Below the pieces are notes generated by a model that worked only from the letters and a program-made list of their open reading frames with translations, did not search any database and was not told where the DNA came from. The position numbers were made by a program, and so were the translations under genes. DNA of 64,000 bases from Microbacterium sp. LWH7-1.2 (GTDB lineage: Bacteria; Actinomycetota; Actinomycetes; Actinomycetales; Microbacteriaceae), in the NCBI RefSeq assembly GCF_038397755.1, contig NZ_CP151637.1:3162001-3226000 (forward strand), in the 5' to 3' direction. Below are positions 56,386-64,000 of the stretch, piece by piece; position 1 is the stretch's first letter; each line of letters opens with the position of its first letter.

Positions 56386-57423
56386 ATGCAGTACCGCACC
56401 ATCTCCAACGGCACGACCTCGTTCGAGGTCTCGACCCTGTGCCTCGGCACCATGTTCTTCGGCACCCGCACCGACACCACCACATCGCTCGAGATCCTCG
56501 ACCGCTTCGCCGACGCCGGCGGCACCTTCGTCGACACCGCGAACAACTACAACGCGTGGGTCGGCGGGAACGGCCGCGACAGCGAGGACGTGCTGGGGCA
56601 GTGGATCCGCCGCCGCGGCGGCCTCGGCGACGTGCGCCTGGCGACCAAGCTCGGCGCGGCGAAGAAGGATCCCTCGCTGCCGCTGCAGAACGTCGAGCCG
56701 ACGAACTTCCAGGGACTGTCGGCCGAGGTCGTCGCCCGCGAGGCGCGCCTCAGCCTGCAGCACCTCGGCGTCGACCGCCTCGACGTGCTGTACGGGCACG
56801 TCGACGACCGCGAGACGCCCATCGCCGAGACCGTCGCCGCCTTCGGGCAGCTCCAGCGCGAGGGGCTCGTCGGCATCTCGGGCATCTCGAACGTCGCGCT
56901 GTGGCGTCTGATCGAGGCGCGCGACGAGGCGCTGCGCCAGGGCGTCGACCCCTACGGCGTCGTGCAGCAGGGGTACAGCTACGTGTACCCGAGCCCGGGC
57001 GTCGGGCGCACGAACGACGTGTCGGTGGAACTCCTCGATTATGTCGAATCCTTGGCCTCAGGCGCTGCCGCGGCCGCGGGCGCGGACGGCCGGCCGCCGC
57101 TCACCATCACGGCGTACTCGCCGCTGCACCAGGGAGCCTTCACCCGCGACGACAAGCCGATGTGGGCGCCGATGCGTCACGCCTCGAACCGCGAGCGCGT
57201 GCGCGCGCTCCACGACGTCGCCACCGAGATCGGCGCGACCCCGAACCAGGTCGCGCTCGCCTGGCTGCTGGGCGCGGAGGTGCCGGTGATCCCCGTCGTC
57301 GGCATCTCGAGCGTCGCACAGCTCGAAGAGGCGCTCGCCGCCTCCGAGCTCGTCCTCGACGCCGACGTCCGCGCCCGGCTCGACACCGCCGACCTCGACG
57401 TGCGCGCCACGGTCGCGGTCTGA
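56386..57423 (+). CDS. Aldo/keto reductase
   Basis: 345-aa NADPH-dependent AKR with TIM-barrel fold. It has TLCLGTMFFGTRTDTT, the catalytic Asp/Tyr in FVDTANNYNAW, catalytic Lys in ATKLGAA, His in LYGHVDDRETP, and the cofactor region PVIPVVGISSVAQLEEAL. The substrate is unknown; divergence from a PLP-type MocR regulator makes a pyridoxal-reductase role conceivable but unproven. ATG 56386 follows GGAAAGGG. Confidence 0.9.
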   Translation: MQYRTISNGTTSFEVSTLCLGTMFFGTRTDTTTSLEILDRFADAGGTFVDTANNYNAWVGGNGRDSEDVLGQWIRRRGGLGDVRLATKLGAAKKDPSLPLQNVEPTNFQGLSAEVVAREARLSLQHLGVDRLDVLYGHVDDRETPIAETVAAFGQLQREGLVGISGISNVALWRLIEARDEALRQGVDPYGVVQQGYSYVYPSPGVGRTNDVSVELLDYVESLASGAAAAAGADGRPPLTITAYSPLHQGAFTRDDKPMWAPMRHASNRERVRALHDVATEIGATPNQVALAWLLGAEVPVIPVVGISSVAQLEEALAASELVLDADVRARLDTADLDVRATVAV

Positions 57424-57470
57424 CCGGGTTCGGCGGGCGCTGCGGAAGCCCGCCGCACCTTGCGGGAGAC

Positions 57471-57493
57471 GGATGCCTCGGCCCGAGGCATCC
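57471..57493. terminator. GGATGC-type hairpin terminator
   Basis: GGATGCCTCGG / CCGAGGCATCC with a 1-nt centre, 48 bp after the aldo/keto reductase stop. Confidence 0.75.
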
Positions 57494-57548
57494 GACCTCC
57501 CGATGTCGTGAGCAGCGCAGCTGCTCCCGGCGCGGACGCGCCGGTTTC

Positions 57549-57917
57549 CGGCGAATCGCCATATCCGGCGTCTTGCGCGCCCGGTCTGTGGCGAATCGCC
57601 GGATTCGACCGGCGTGCGCCGCCGCGCGGGTTCCTGGCGAGTCGCCAAGAATGGTCGAGACCCGCACCGGTTCTGGCGAGTCGCCGAGAATGACGGAGAA
57701 CCGCGCGGGTTTTGGCGAGTCGCCAAGAATGGCCGAGAACCGCACCGGTTCTGGCGAGTCGCCGAGAATGACGGAGAACCGCGCGGGTTTTGGCGAGTCG
57801 CCAAGAATGGTCGAGACCCGCACCGGTTCTGGCGAGTCGCCAAGATGACGGAGAACCGCGCGGGTTTGGCGAGTCGCCGAGAATGGCCGAGAACCGCACC
57901 GGTTCTGGCGAGTCGCC
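57549..57917. repeat. Array of GGCGA-N-TCGCC palindromes, 39-bp period
   Basis: The 517-bp gap between the aldo/keto reductase and HAD genes holds no gene. After two diverged palindromes (57549, 57587), eight GGCGAGTCGCC copies occur at 57636, 57675, 57714, 57753, 57792, 57831, 57868 and 57907. The spacers alternate between two sequence types (a GAATGACGGAGAACC type and a GAATGGYCGAGAMCC type), so the true duplication unit is 78 bp. Two 1-nt deletions break the period. Confidence 0.92.
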
Positions 57918-57940
57918 GAAATCCCAGGTGCGAAACGGGC

Positions 57941-58750
57941 CTACAGGAGCTCGGGATCCTCGGATTCGACAGGCTCGTGGTCGAGGAGGGCGGCCACCGA
58001 GTTCAGCACCTCGTCGGGGCGGAACGGGTAGCGGGCGATCTCGGCGGCGTCGCTGATGCCGGTGAGCACGAGCACCGTGTGCAGGCCCGCCTCGATGCCG
58101 GCGACGACGTCGGTGTCCATGCGGTCGCCGATCATGCCGGTGTTCTCGGAGTGCGCGCCGAGGCGGTTCATCGCCGAGCGGAACATCATCGGGTTCGGCT
58201 TGCCCACGACGTAGGGCTCCATGCCGGTCGCCTTCGTGATCAGCGCCGAGATCGCGCCCGTGGCGGGCAGCACACCCTCGGTCGAGGGGCCGGTGGCGTC
58301 GGGGTTGGTCGCGATGAAGCGCGCGCCGGCGTTGATGAAGCGGATCGCCTTCGTGATCGCCTCGAAGGAGTAGTTGCGGGTCTCACCGACGACGACGTAG
58401 TCGGGATCGGTCTCGGTCATGATGAAGCCCGCCTCGTGGAGGGCTGTCGTCAGCCCCGCTTCGCCGATGACGAAGGCCGAGCCGCCGGGCATCTGCGACT
58501 CGAGGAAGTCGGCGGTGGCGAGGGCGGAGGTCCAGATCGACTCCTCCGGCACGAGGAGGCCGGACGCCCGCAGCCGGGCCGACAGATCGCGGGGCGTGAA
58601 GATCGAGTTGTTGGTGAGCACCAGGAACGGCACGCCCTGATCCCGCCACTGCTGGAGCAGGTCGGAGGCCCCGGGGATGGGGGTGTTCTCGTGGACCAGC
58701 ACGCCGTCCATGTCGGTGAGCCAGCATTCGATGTCCGCGCGGGTCCGCAT
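57941..58750 (-). CDS. HAD-IIA-family sugar-phosphate phosphatase (NagD-like)
   Basis: 269-aa HAD phosphatase with motif I DMDGVL (14-19), motif II TNNS, motif III GKPNP and motif IV GDRMDTD. The type IIA cap lies between motifs II and III. Probable substrates are sugar phosphates, nucleotides or 4-nitrophenyl phosphate. TAGTCT is 6 nt before the ATG. It is divergent from an SDR gene 40 bp away. Confidence 0.92.
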   Translation of the reverse strand: MRTRADIECWLTDMDGVLVHENTPIPGASDLLQQWRDQGVPFLVLTNNSIFTPRDLSARLRASGLLVPEESIWTSALATADFLESQMPGGSAFVIGEAGLTTALHEAGFIMTETDPDYVVVGETRNYSFEAITKAIRFINAGARFIATNPDATGPSTEGVLPATGAISALITKATGMEPYVVGKPNPMMFRSAMNRLGAHSENTGMIGDRMDTDVVAGIEAGLHTVLVLTGISDAAEIARYPFRPDEVLNSVAALLDHEPVESEDPELL

Positions 58751-58756
58751 GCGTCC

Positions 58757-58762
58757 AGACTA
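58757..58762 (-). promoter_or_regulatory. -10 element TAGTCT (leaderless)
   Basis: Minus-strand TAGTCT, 6 nt before the HAD gene ATG. Confidence 0.45.
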
Positions 58763-58777
58763 GGTGCCGGGCAGGCG

Positions 58778-58783
58778 TAGGGT
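58778..58783 (+). promoter_or_regulatory. -10 element TAGGGT (leaderless)
   Basis: TAGGGT, 7 nt before the SDR GTG at 58791; it fixes the start over earlier in-frame codons. Confidence 0.5.
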
Positions 58784-58790
58784 CGTTCCC

Positions 58791-59735
58791 GTGACGTGGG
58801 ACCCCCGGACCCTCCCGGACCTTTCCGGACGCGTGTACCTCGTGACCGGATCCAATGCCGGCCTCGGCTACTTCGCCTCGGAGCAGCTCGTGCGCGCCGG
58901 CGCGCACGTGCTGATGTCGGCGCGCCATCCGAACCGGCTGTCGGCCGCGCGCGCGGCGATCCGCCGGCGGGTTCCGGATGCGGCACCCGACGCGACCGAG
59001 CCCCTCATCCTCGACACCTCCAACCTCGCGTCGGTGCGCTCCGCCGCGGCGAGCGTGCGGGGCAAGGGCGGCCTCGACGGCGTGCTGCTCAACGCCGGCA
59101 TCGTCCACGCGCCGAAGGAGCGCGAGACCACGATCGACGGGCACGAGGTCGTCTTCGCCACCAACGCCCTCGGCCATTACGCGCTCGCCGGCGAACTCCT
59201 CCCCGCGCTCGCCGAAGCCCACGGACGCATGGTGTGGGTGGGCAGCATGTCGACCTCGCTCACGCCCTACGACCCCGTCGACCCGCAGCTCGTCGACGGA
59301 TACACGGCCTGGCGCGCGTACGTGCAGTCGAAGGTCGCGACGTCGGCGCTGGGCTTCGAGGCCGACCGGCGCCTGCGCGCGGCCGGCATCCCGGTCGCGA
59401 GCGTCGTCGCCCACCCCGGCTATTCGACCGGGGGTCGCACGCCCGGCATCGTCGGTGTCAACGAGCCCTCGCGCGCCAAGCGCTTCCGCGACAACCTCCA
59501 GGCGGCGATGGCCCAGTCGAAGGAGCACGGCGCGTGGCCGCTCGTGCGAGCCCTCACCGACCCCGACGTGGAAGGCGGCGAGTTCTGGGGTCCGCGCACC
59601 GGCTCGCGCGGAGAGCCCCGCAAGCAGACCGCCTCGAAGATCACGCGCGATCCGGTGGTCGCCGCCCGCCTGTGGGACGTCGCCGAGACCACCACAGGCG
59701 TGCGCTGGCCGTTCGAGATGGCCGCGCGCCGCTGA
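58791..59735 (+). CDS. Short-chain dehydrogenase/reductase
   Basis: 314-aa SDR with the cofactor motif VTGSNAGLG (TGxxxGxG), the NAG strand LLNAGIVHAP, catalytic Ser region WVGSMSTSL and YVQSK (YxxxK). It resembles retinol-dehydrogenase-like/protochlorophyllide-type SDRs with the C-terminal GPRTGSRGEPRKQ region. The substrate is unknown. Confidence 0.9.
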   Translation: MTWDPRTLPDLSGRVYLVTGSNAGLGYFASEQLVRAGAHVLMSARHPNRLSAARAAIRRRVPDAAPDATEPLILDTSNLASVRSAAASVRGKGGLDGVLLNAGIVHAPKERETTIDGHEVVFATNALGHYALAGELLPALAEAHGRMVWVGSMSTSLTPYDPVDPQLVDGYTAWRAYVQSKVATSALGFEADRRLRAAGIPVASVVAHPGYSTGGRTPGIVGVNEPSRAKRFRDNLQAAMAQSKEHGAWPLVRALTDPDVEGGEFWGPRTGSRGEPRKQTASKITRDPVVAARLWDVAETTTGVRWPFEMAARR

Positions 59736-59878
59736 CCTGACCCGCACAGGGTCGGCGGTTCTGCGCGGCACGCCGGCGCGCAGCATCCGTTCCCCGGCCC
59801 GGCCGCCGCGAACCTCCGATCCTGTGTCGGGACGCGGATGCCGCCACCCCGGCTGTCAGACTGACCGCGGGAGGTCGC

Positions 59879-60571
59879 ATGGCCGAGGTCGCCCCGTCGC
59901 TGTGGTCGCGCTTCGTCGCGCGCGTGCGCGAGACCTCGTGGGCGATCGACGCGAACGACGGGATCATCGCGACCGCGGGCCTGCTGCAGGGCTTCGCGGG
60001 CGCCGGTGCCGGAGACCGGCTGCTGCTGTTCACGGCTGTTGCCGCGATGATCGCCGGCGGGCTGAGCGCCGGCGGCGCGAAGTGGGCCGAAGTCGCGGCG
60101 GAGCGCGAGTCCGAGCTCGAGATCGCGGCGCAGGAGGAGGAAGACCTCCAGCGCGATCCCGCAGGGGAGCTGGCGACGCTCGCGGCGCACTGGGAGTCCC
60201 GCGGGCTCTCGTCGCAGCTCGCGCTCGAAGTGGCCCAGCAGCTCACGGCGCGGGACGCGCTCGCCGCTCAGCTCGATGCCGAGCACGGGCTCGAGGAGAT
60301 CACCCACCGGTCGGCGCCGTGGTGGGCCGGCCTCGAGACCGCGATCGCATTCATGATGGGTGCCGCGATCCCGGTGCTCATCACGTACTACGCCCCTGTC
60401 GCGATCGAGACGTGGGCGATCATCGTCGCCGTCGTCGTGTCACTCGCCCTCACCTCGCTGGTGGCGGCGGGCGTCGGCCGCCTCTCGGCGCTGCGCATGC
60501 TCATCCGGAGCCTCGCCGTCGGCCTCGGCACGATGGGCGTCAGCTACGCCGCCGGCGTGATCTTCTTCTAG
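59879..60571 (+). CDS. VIT1/CCC1-family iron/manganese transporter
   Basis: 230-aa membrane protein of the VIT1/CCC1 family, moving Fe2+ or Mn2+ out of the cytoplasm. It has DANDGIIATAGLLQGFAGAG and ERESELEIAAQEEEDLQ, the glutamate-rich cytosolic metal-binding segment, with five helices. It lies 130 bp from the convergent MntR/MntH genes, so manganese export is a reasonable guess. ATG 59879 has GGGAGG upstream. Confidence 0.9.
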   Translation: MAEVAPSLWSRFVARVRETSWAIDANDGIIATAGLLQGFAGAGAGDRLLLFTAVAAMIAGGLSAGGAKWAEVAAERESELEIAAQEEEDLQRDPAGELATLAAHWESRGLSSQLALEVAQQLTARDALAAQLDAEHGLEEITHRSAPWWAGLETAIAFMMGAAIPVLITYYAPVAIETWAIIVAVVVSLALTSLVAAGVGRLSALRMLIRSLAVGLGTMGVSYAAGVIFF

Positions 60572-60585
60572 CCCCGTGTCGGGGC
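60571..60585. terminator. Short hairpin at the VIT1-like gene stop
   Basis: GCCCCG-TGT-CGGGGC starts at the last base of the stop codon; short but perfect. Confidence 0.5.
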
Positions 60586-60600
60586 CTCCGCCTCTTCCCG

Positions 60601-60654
60601 AGTCGCCAGGACACGCCGTGCGGCGGGTCCTCCAACCGGCGTGTTGTGGCGACT
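60601..60654. repeat. Intergenic long-arm inverted repeat
   Basis: AGTCGCCAGGACACGCCG (60601-60618) pairs with CGGCGTGTTGTGGCGACT (60637-60654) with two mismatches. The arms contain the AGTCGCCA core shared with the arrays near 43 and 57.6 kb. It lies between convergent VIT1-like and mntR genes. Confidence 0.8.
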
Positions 60655-60701
60655 TGGCGACTGGAGGAAAAGGAAGCCGCGTGAGAGGGCCGGGGAGCGG
60701 A

Positions 60702-61337
60702 TCAGGCGGTGAGCCAGACGGCCGCAGCGGCCGCGTGGGGCAGTGACACCTCGGAGCCGTCGATACGGAGGGCGGCAGCATCCGTCACCGTCACGGTCGC
60801 GCCGACGGAGACGCCGGCCGACTCGACAGCCCTGAGCAGCTCGGGGTCGCGGTCGCTCACGCGCAGCACCCGTCCGACATGCCCGGTGGGCGCGTGGGCG
60901 AGCAGCACGAACGGCTCGCGGTGGACATGGCCCGCGGCATCCGGGATCGCATCGCCGTGCGGGTCGAAACGCGGGCGTCCGAGCCGCTCGTCGATGCCCT
61001 CGAGCAGCCGGTCGCTGATCGCGTGCTCGAGCACCTCGGCCTCGTCGTGCACCTCGTCCCATGCGTAGCCGAACTCGCCCACGAGCCAGGTCTCGATGAG
61101 CCGGTGCCGGCGGATGATCGCCGCCGCGCGGCGCTCGCCCTCCTCGGAGAGCGCGATGGGACCGTAGGGGCGATGCGTCACGAGACCCTGCGCGGCGAGC
61201 TTCTGCACCATCTCGGTGACGCTCGACGGCGCGAGGCCGAGCTCGCCGGCCAGCTGCGACGGCGTGATGCGATCGTCCTGCCACTCGGTGTGGTGGTAGA
61301 TCGTCTTCAGGTAGTCGTCGATCGCAGGGGAGGCCAC
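60702..61337 (-). CDS. mntR: DtxR-family manganese-dependent repressor
   Basis: 211-aa metalloregulator with an N-terminal winged helix (SPAIDDYLKTIYHHTEW; GLAPSSVTEMVQKLAAQGLV), the dimer/metal domain (HRLIETWLVGEFGYAWDEVHDEAEVLEHAISD) and a C-terminal SH3-like FeoA domain (SVGATVTVTD). GTG 61337 follows TACCCT with 6 nt. It lies immediately downstream of mntH, whose promoter bears two matching boxes, which argues for Mn rather than Fe. Confidence 0.9.
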   Translation of the reverse strand: MASPAIDDYLKTIYHHTEWQDDRITPSQLAGELGLAPSSVTEMVQKLAAQGLVTHRPYGPIALSEEGERRAAAIIRRHRLIETWLVGEFGYAWDEVHDEAEVLEHAISDRLLEGIDERLGRPRFDPHGDAIPDAAGHVHREPFVLLAHAPTGHVGRVLRVSDRDPELLRAVESAGVSVGATVTVTDAAALRIDGSEVSLPHAAAAAVWLTA

Positions 61338-61343
61338 GTTTTC

Positions 61344-61349
61344 AGGGTA
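61344..61349 (-). promoter_or_regulatory. -10 element TACCCT with half MntR box
   Basis: Minus-strand TACCCT, 6 nt before the mntR GTG. On the plus strand GTTTTC-AGG-GTACCG (61338-61352) resembles part of the two boxes at mntH, hinting at autoregulation. Confidence 0.45.
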
Positions 61350-61360
61350 CCGGGCGGTCC

Positions 61361-62734
61361 TCACGCCCCCGTCAGCACGAGATAGAGCAGCATTCCGTTG
61401 AGCGCGATGAGGAACACGGATGCTGCGATCCCCGCGATCGTCGTCCACACGCGGTTGCGGTAGCCGCCGAGCACCTCGCGGTTCGCGGTGAGCGCGATCA
61501 GCGGGATGAGCGCGAACGGGATGCCGAAGGACAGCACGACCTGGCTCAGCACCAGCGCGACCGTCGGATCGAATCCGACCGCGAGGATCGCGAGCGCCGG
61601 GATCAGCGTGACGAGGCGGCGGGCGAGGAGCGGCACGCGGATGTGCAGCAGGCCGTGCATGATCTCGGCCCCGGCGTAGGCGCCGACCGACGTGCTGGCG
61701 AGGCCGCTCGCCAGGAGGCCCACGGCGAACAGGGTCGCGACCAGCGGGCCGAGGCCCGCGTACAGCGCGGCGTACGCGCCCTCGAGGGAGTCGGTGCCCG
61801 GCACCCCCGCCAGATTCGCCGCCGCGAGCAGCAGGATGCAGAGGTTCACGGTGCCCGCGATCAGCATCGCGATGGTGACGTCCCACTTGGTCGCGCGCAG
61901 GAGGCGACGAGTGGGGATGCCGCGCAGCTCGGCCAGCGTCGGGTCTGCCGGAGCCCCGATCGGGGCATCCGCAGCGCGGGAGCCGCGCGGCACCAGTCGA
62001 TCGCCGCCGAGCGCGACGGCGGCCGTCGCCGGTGGCGGGGCGAAGCGGTCGCGCGCCAGGGCGCTGTGCGCATAGATGGCGTGGGGCATGATCGTCGCGC
62101 CGAGGATCGACGCCGCCAGCAGCACCGAGTCGGTGCCCTCGAAGCGCGGCACCAGGCCCGCGACCACGCTCGCGCCGTCGGGCGGCGCGACGAAGACGCC
62201 GAACGAGAACCCGATCGCGATGATGGCGAGCAGGCCGATGACCACGAACTCGAACGTGCGCGGACCCCGTCGCGACTGGATGAGCAGGAGCGCGATCGAC
62301 ACGGTCCCGGTGATCACGCCGCCCCACACGAGCGGCACGCCGAACAGCAGGTTGAGCGCGACCGCCCCGCCGATCACCTCGGCGATGTCGGTCGCCATCG
62401 CGACGAGCTCGGCCTGCAGCCAGTACGCGCGCCGCCCCCAGCGGTTGCGGATGCGGTGGCCCAGGGTCTCGGGGAGGCTCTGGCCGGTGACGATGCCGAG
62501 CTTGGCCGACAGGTACTGGATGAGCCACGCCATGACGTTGCCGATCACCACGACCCACACGAGCAGGTACCCGTACCGCGCGCCGGCGGTCATGTTGCTC
62601 GCGACGTTGCCGGGATCGAGATACGCGACCCCCGCGACGAGCGCCGGGCCGATCAGCCACGCGAGGCGGGGCATCGACAGGCGCCGACTCGCGAGCGGCG
62701 TCGGCGTGCTGAGATCCTCGGCAGTTTTCGGCAT
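61361..62734 (-). CDS. mntH: Nramp-family divalent metal (Mn2+) transporter
   Basis: 457-aa H+/Mn2+ symporter with eleven helices. Metal-binding motifs are DPGN in AYLDPGNVASN (helix 1) and MPHAIYAHS (helix 6). The length is slightly above average because of a loop with RLVPRGSRAADAP. ATG 62734 lies in a palindromic MntR-type box and is 6 nt from TAGGTT. It is followed by mntR 23 bp downstream. Confidence 0.94.
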   Translation of the reverse strand: MPKTAEDLSTPTPLASRRLSMPRLAWLIGPALVAGVAYLDPGNVASNMTAGARYGYLLVWVVVIGNVMAWLIQYLSAKLGIVTGQSLPETLGHRIRNRWGRRAYWLQAELVAMATDIAEVIGGAVALNLLFGVPLVWGGVITGTVSIALLLIQSRRGPRTFEFVVIGLLAIIAIGFSFGVFVAPPDGASVVAGLVPRFEGTDSVLLAASILGATIMPHAIYAHSALARDRFAPPPATAAVALGGDRLVPRGSRAADAPIGAPADPTLAELRGIPTRRLLRATKWDVTIAMLIAGTVNLCILLLAAANLAGVPGTDSLEGAYAALYAGLGPLVATLFAVGLLASGLASTSVGAYAGAEIMHGLLHIRVPLLARRLVTLIPALAILAVGFDPTVALVLSQVVLSFGIPFALIPLIALTANREVLGGYRNRVWTTIAGIAASVFLIALNGMLLYLVLTGA

Positions 62735-62742
62735 ACCGAAAA
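62725..62742. promoter_or_regulatory. MntR-type box 1 (overlaps the mntH start codon)
   Basis: TTTTCGG-CATA-CCGAAAA; the ATG of mntH is inside it. Confidence 0.8.
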
Positions 62743-62746
62743 CCTA
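62741..62746 (-). promoter_or_regulatory. -10 element TAGGTT of mntH
   Basis: Minus-strand TAGGTT between the two boxes, 6 nt before the mntH ATG. Confidence 0.55.
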
Positions 62747-62751
62747 GCCTG

Positions 62752-62769
62752 TTTTCGGCGTACCGAAAA
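62752..62769. promoter_or_regulatory. MntR-type box 2
   Basis: TTTTCGG-CGTA-CCGAAAA, 27 bp from box 1, near the expected -35 region of mntH. Confidence 0.8.
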
Positions 62770-62875
62770 GAGCGGATCGGCGCACGCACGGCGAGCGATG
62801 TCAACCCCCGACCGCCGCTGTCGGCTCGCGAGTACCCCTGTGTCATACGCCGAATCACCCGAAAGCAGGCGAAGC

Positions 62876-63019
62876 ATGACGACGAAGCTGGTCGCATTCA
62901 TCCAGGAGCTCGTGGCCGGAGTGCGCCTCCGCACGCAGCCGCGGCCGCGCCGCAGCACATGGCGCTCCTCGCTCGCGGAGACGCGGCGGGGCCAGTGGCA
63001 CCGGTCGCCCGAGCCCTGA
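62876..63019 (+). CDS. Small basic protein, 47 aa (hypothetical)
   Basis: 47-residue ORF: a short N-terminal amphipathic helix (KLVAFIQELVAGV), then an Arg-rich region. There is no recognised domain. It lies between mntH (divergent) and the RNA methyltransferase, with only a weak AGGCGA ribosome site. Its codon pattern is acceptable but the evidence is thin. Confidence 0.4.
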   Translation: MTTKLVAFIQELVAGVRLRTQPRPRRSTWRSSLAETRRGQWHRSPEP

Positions 63020-63052
63020 CACCCGGACGCGGGGGCGGTCGCGAGCCCGGGA

Positions 63053-63058
63053 TAGCCT
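63053..63058 (+). promoter_or_regulatory. -10 element TAGCCT (leaderless)
   Basis: TAGCCT, 6 nt before GTG 63065. Confidence 0.45.
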
Positions 63059-63064
63059 GGGCCG

Positions 63065-63751
63065 GTGACGACGCCCGACTCGACCGCCGCCGAGCACGGC
63101 GAACCCGCCGAGCACGGCGAACCCGCCGAGCCGACGCTGCCGGTCGGCGTGGGGCCGTGGCCCGGGGGTCCCGATGCCTGGCCCGACGACGCGCGCTACG
63201 ACCGCGAGCTCCTCGCGCACGGCGACGCGCGCAATGTGGTCGACGCCTACCGGTACTGGACGATGGACGCCATCGTCGCCGACCTCGACACGCGCCGCCA
63301 CGCGTTCCACGTCGCGATCGAGAACTGGCAGCACGACATGAACATCGGCTCGATCGTGCGCAGCGCCAACGCGTTCCTCGCATCCGAGGTGCACATCATC
63401 GGCAAGCGCCGCTGGAATCGCCGCGGCGCCATGGTGACCGACCGCTACCAGCACGTGCGCCATCACGAGACCGTCGAGGCCTTCACCGCGTGGGCGGATG
63501 CCGCGTCCCTGCCCGTCATCGCGATCGACAACGTCGAGGGCTCGCTGGCGCTGCCCGCCGCCGATCTGCCCGAGGCCTGCGTGCTGCTGTTCGGTCAGGA
63601 GGGACCGGGGCTGTCGCCGGAGGCGCTGGCCGCAGCATCCGGAACGATCCAGATCGAGCAGTACGGCTCGACCCGCTCGATCAATGCGAGCGCCGCAGCC
63701 GCCGTCGTGATGTACGAGTGGTGCCGCCGCTGGGCCGCGCCCGGTCGCTGA
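63065..63751 (+). CDS. SpoU/TrmH-family RNA 2-prime-O-methyltransferase
   Basis: 228-aa SPOUT methyltransferase with motif 1 NIGSIVRSANAF, motif 2 LFGQEGPGLS and motif 3 SINASAAAAVVMYEW, which form the trefoil knot that binds SAM. The N-terminal ~65 residues are specific to this group and include a repeated AEHGEP (18-bp direct repeat). It methylates tRNA or rRNA ribose; the site is not predictable here. Confidence 0.92.
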   Translation: MTTPDSTAAEHGEPAEHGEPAEPTLPVGVGPWPGGPDAWPDDARYDRELLAHGDARNVVDAYRYWTMDAIVADLDTRRHAFHVAIENWQHDMNIGSIVRSANAFLASEVHIIGKRRWNRRGAMVTDRYQHVRHHETVEAFTAWADAASLPVIAIDNVEGSLALPAADLPEACVLLFGQEGPGLSPEALAAASGTIQIEQYGSTRSINASAAAAVVMYEWCRRWAAPGR

Positions 63752-63776
63752 GCGATCTTGCGAGTCGAAACGCGGG

Positions 63777-64000
63777 TCACGCGCCGGCGGTGAGCCAGGC
63801 CGAGCCGCGCACGCGCCACCCGAGGGTGGCGAGCCGGGCGAGCATGTAGACGCCGAAGAACGCGACGGCCAGCCACGCGAGCCCGGCGGCGCCCACGGGG
63901 TGGAGCCAGGCGACCACGAGCAGCGCGGGGACGAAGGGCACGAGATTCAGCACCCCGACGATCGCGAGGTACTTCGCATCGCCCGCGCCGATGAGCACGC
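63777..64000 (-). CDS. MATE-family efflux transporter, C-terminal part (cut by window end)
   Basis: Only the last ~74 codons are inside the window. The residues (GAGDAKYLAIVGVLNLVPFVPALLV; GLAWLAVAFFGVYMLARLATL; RVRGSAWLTAGA) match the end of actinobacterial DinF/NorM-type MATE transporters. The gene continues beyond 64000. Confidence 0.8.
   Translation of the reverse strand, partial: VLIGAGDAKYLAIVGVLNLVPFVPALLVVAWLHPVGAAGLAWLAVAFFGVYMLARLATLGWRVRGSAWLTAGA

Noticed and set aside
57549..57917. CRISPR-like array of evenly spaced repeats
   Set aside because: The spacers are themselves two alternating repeats rather than unique sequences, the repeat core is only 11 bp, and no cas genes are present; it is a tandem palindrome array.

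Overview
The window looks like chromosomal DNA of a high-GC actinobacterium of the family Microbacteriaceae, most probably a Microbacterium-like species. Reasons: very high GC with G/C-ending codons, many GTG starts, family-typical genes (DUF7144, DUF6325, SHOCT proteins, ECF41 sigma factor, HspR-type HAIR operator, LPXTG fragment), and many genes that start 6-7 nt after a TANNNT -10 box (leaderless transcription). No rRNA, tRNA, CRISPR array, transposase or prophage was seen.

Layout. 0-2.5 kb: an osmC/ACT/ArsR operon and a beheaded LPXTG surface-protein fragment behind a DUF2252 gene. 3.9-12.6 kb: membrane functions (two AI-2E/PerM-type proteins, DUF998-like protein, ClC-type channel, Kv-type potassium channel, a SHOCT/DUF6325/PLDc_N-SHOCT operon, cardiolipin synthase). 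12.7-17.9 kb: formylglycine-generating enzyme, LLM-class oxidoreductase, an unknown protein and two glycosyltransferases. 18-24 kb: GlxA-type regulator with a palindromic operator, DUF7144 protein, SulP transporter, and an N-domain-less ClpB under a HAIR element. 24.1-28.8 kb: nitroreductase, UbiA prenyltransferase and an srs-like operon (type III PKS, methyltransferase, FAD monooxygenase), i.e. a probable phenolic-lipid/quinone pathway. 29-30.9 kb: MFS exporter and ArsR-like regulator divergently arranged around two identical palindromes. 31-37 kb: rraA, then purine catabolism (guanine-deaminase-like protein, XdhC, XdhB, XdhA). 37-42.8 kb: VOC protein, zwf, a secreted protein, a NatAB-like ABC exporter and an NAD(P)H:FMN reductase. 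43.3-45.4 kb: a NarL/DesK-type two-component system whose regulator has a repeat-derived linker. 45.6-48.3 kb: VOC/HxlR/DHFR-like operon and exodeoxyribonuclease III. 48.4-51.9 kb: an undescribed pair, a metzincin-like zinc protease and a smaller protein resembling its C-terminal region, separated by an 84-bp hairpin array. 51.9-54.2 kb: pyrE, then an ECF41 sigma factor with its carboxymuconolactone-decarboxylase target. 54.2-59.7 kb: YdeI-like protein, MocR regulator, aldo/keto reductase, a 39-bp palindrome array, HAD-IIA phosphatase, SDR. 59.9-64 kb: manganese/iron homeostasis (VIT1-like protein, MntR, MntH with two MntR-type boxes), a small ORF, an SpoU-type RNA methyltransferase and the end of a MATE transporter.

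Two genome-wide signals overlie the genes. (1) A 9-mer GGATGCTGC/GCAGCATCC and its GGATGC core occur far more often than expected, in coding and noncoding DNA; inverted pairs form most intergenic terminator-like hairpins, as in DNA-uptake-sequence systems. (2) Intergenic inverted repeats with long arms (often containing GGCGA-N-TCGCC) recur, and several have expanded into tandem arrays with 16-, 39- and 84-bp periods; one lies in frame inside the response regulator gene.
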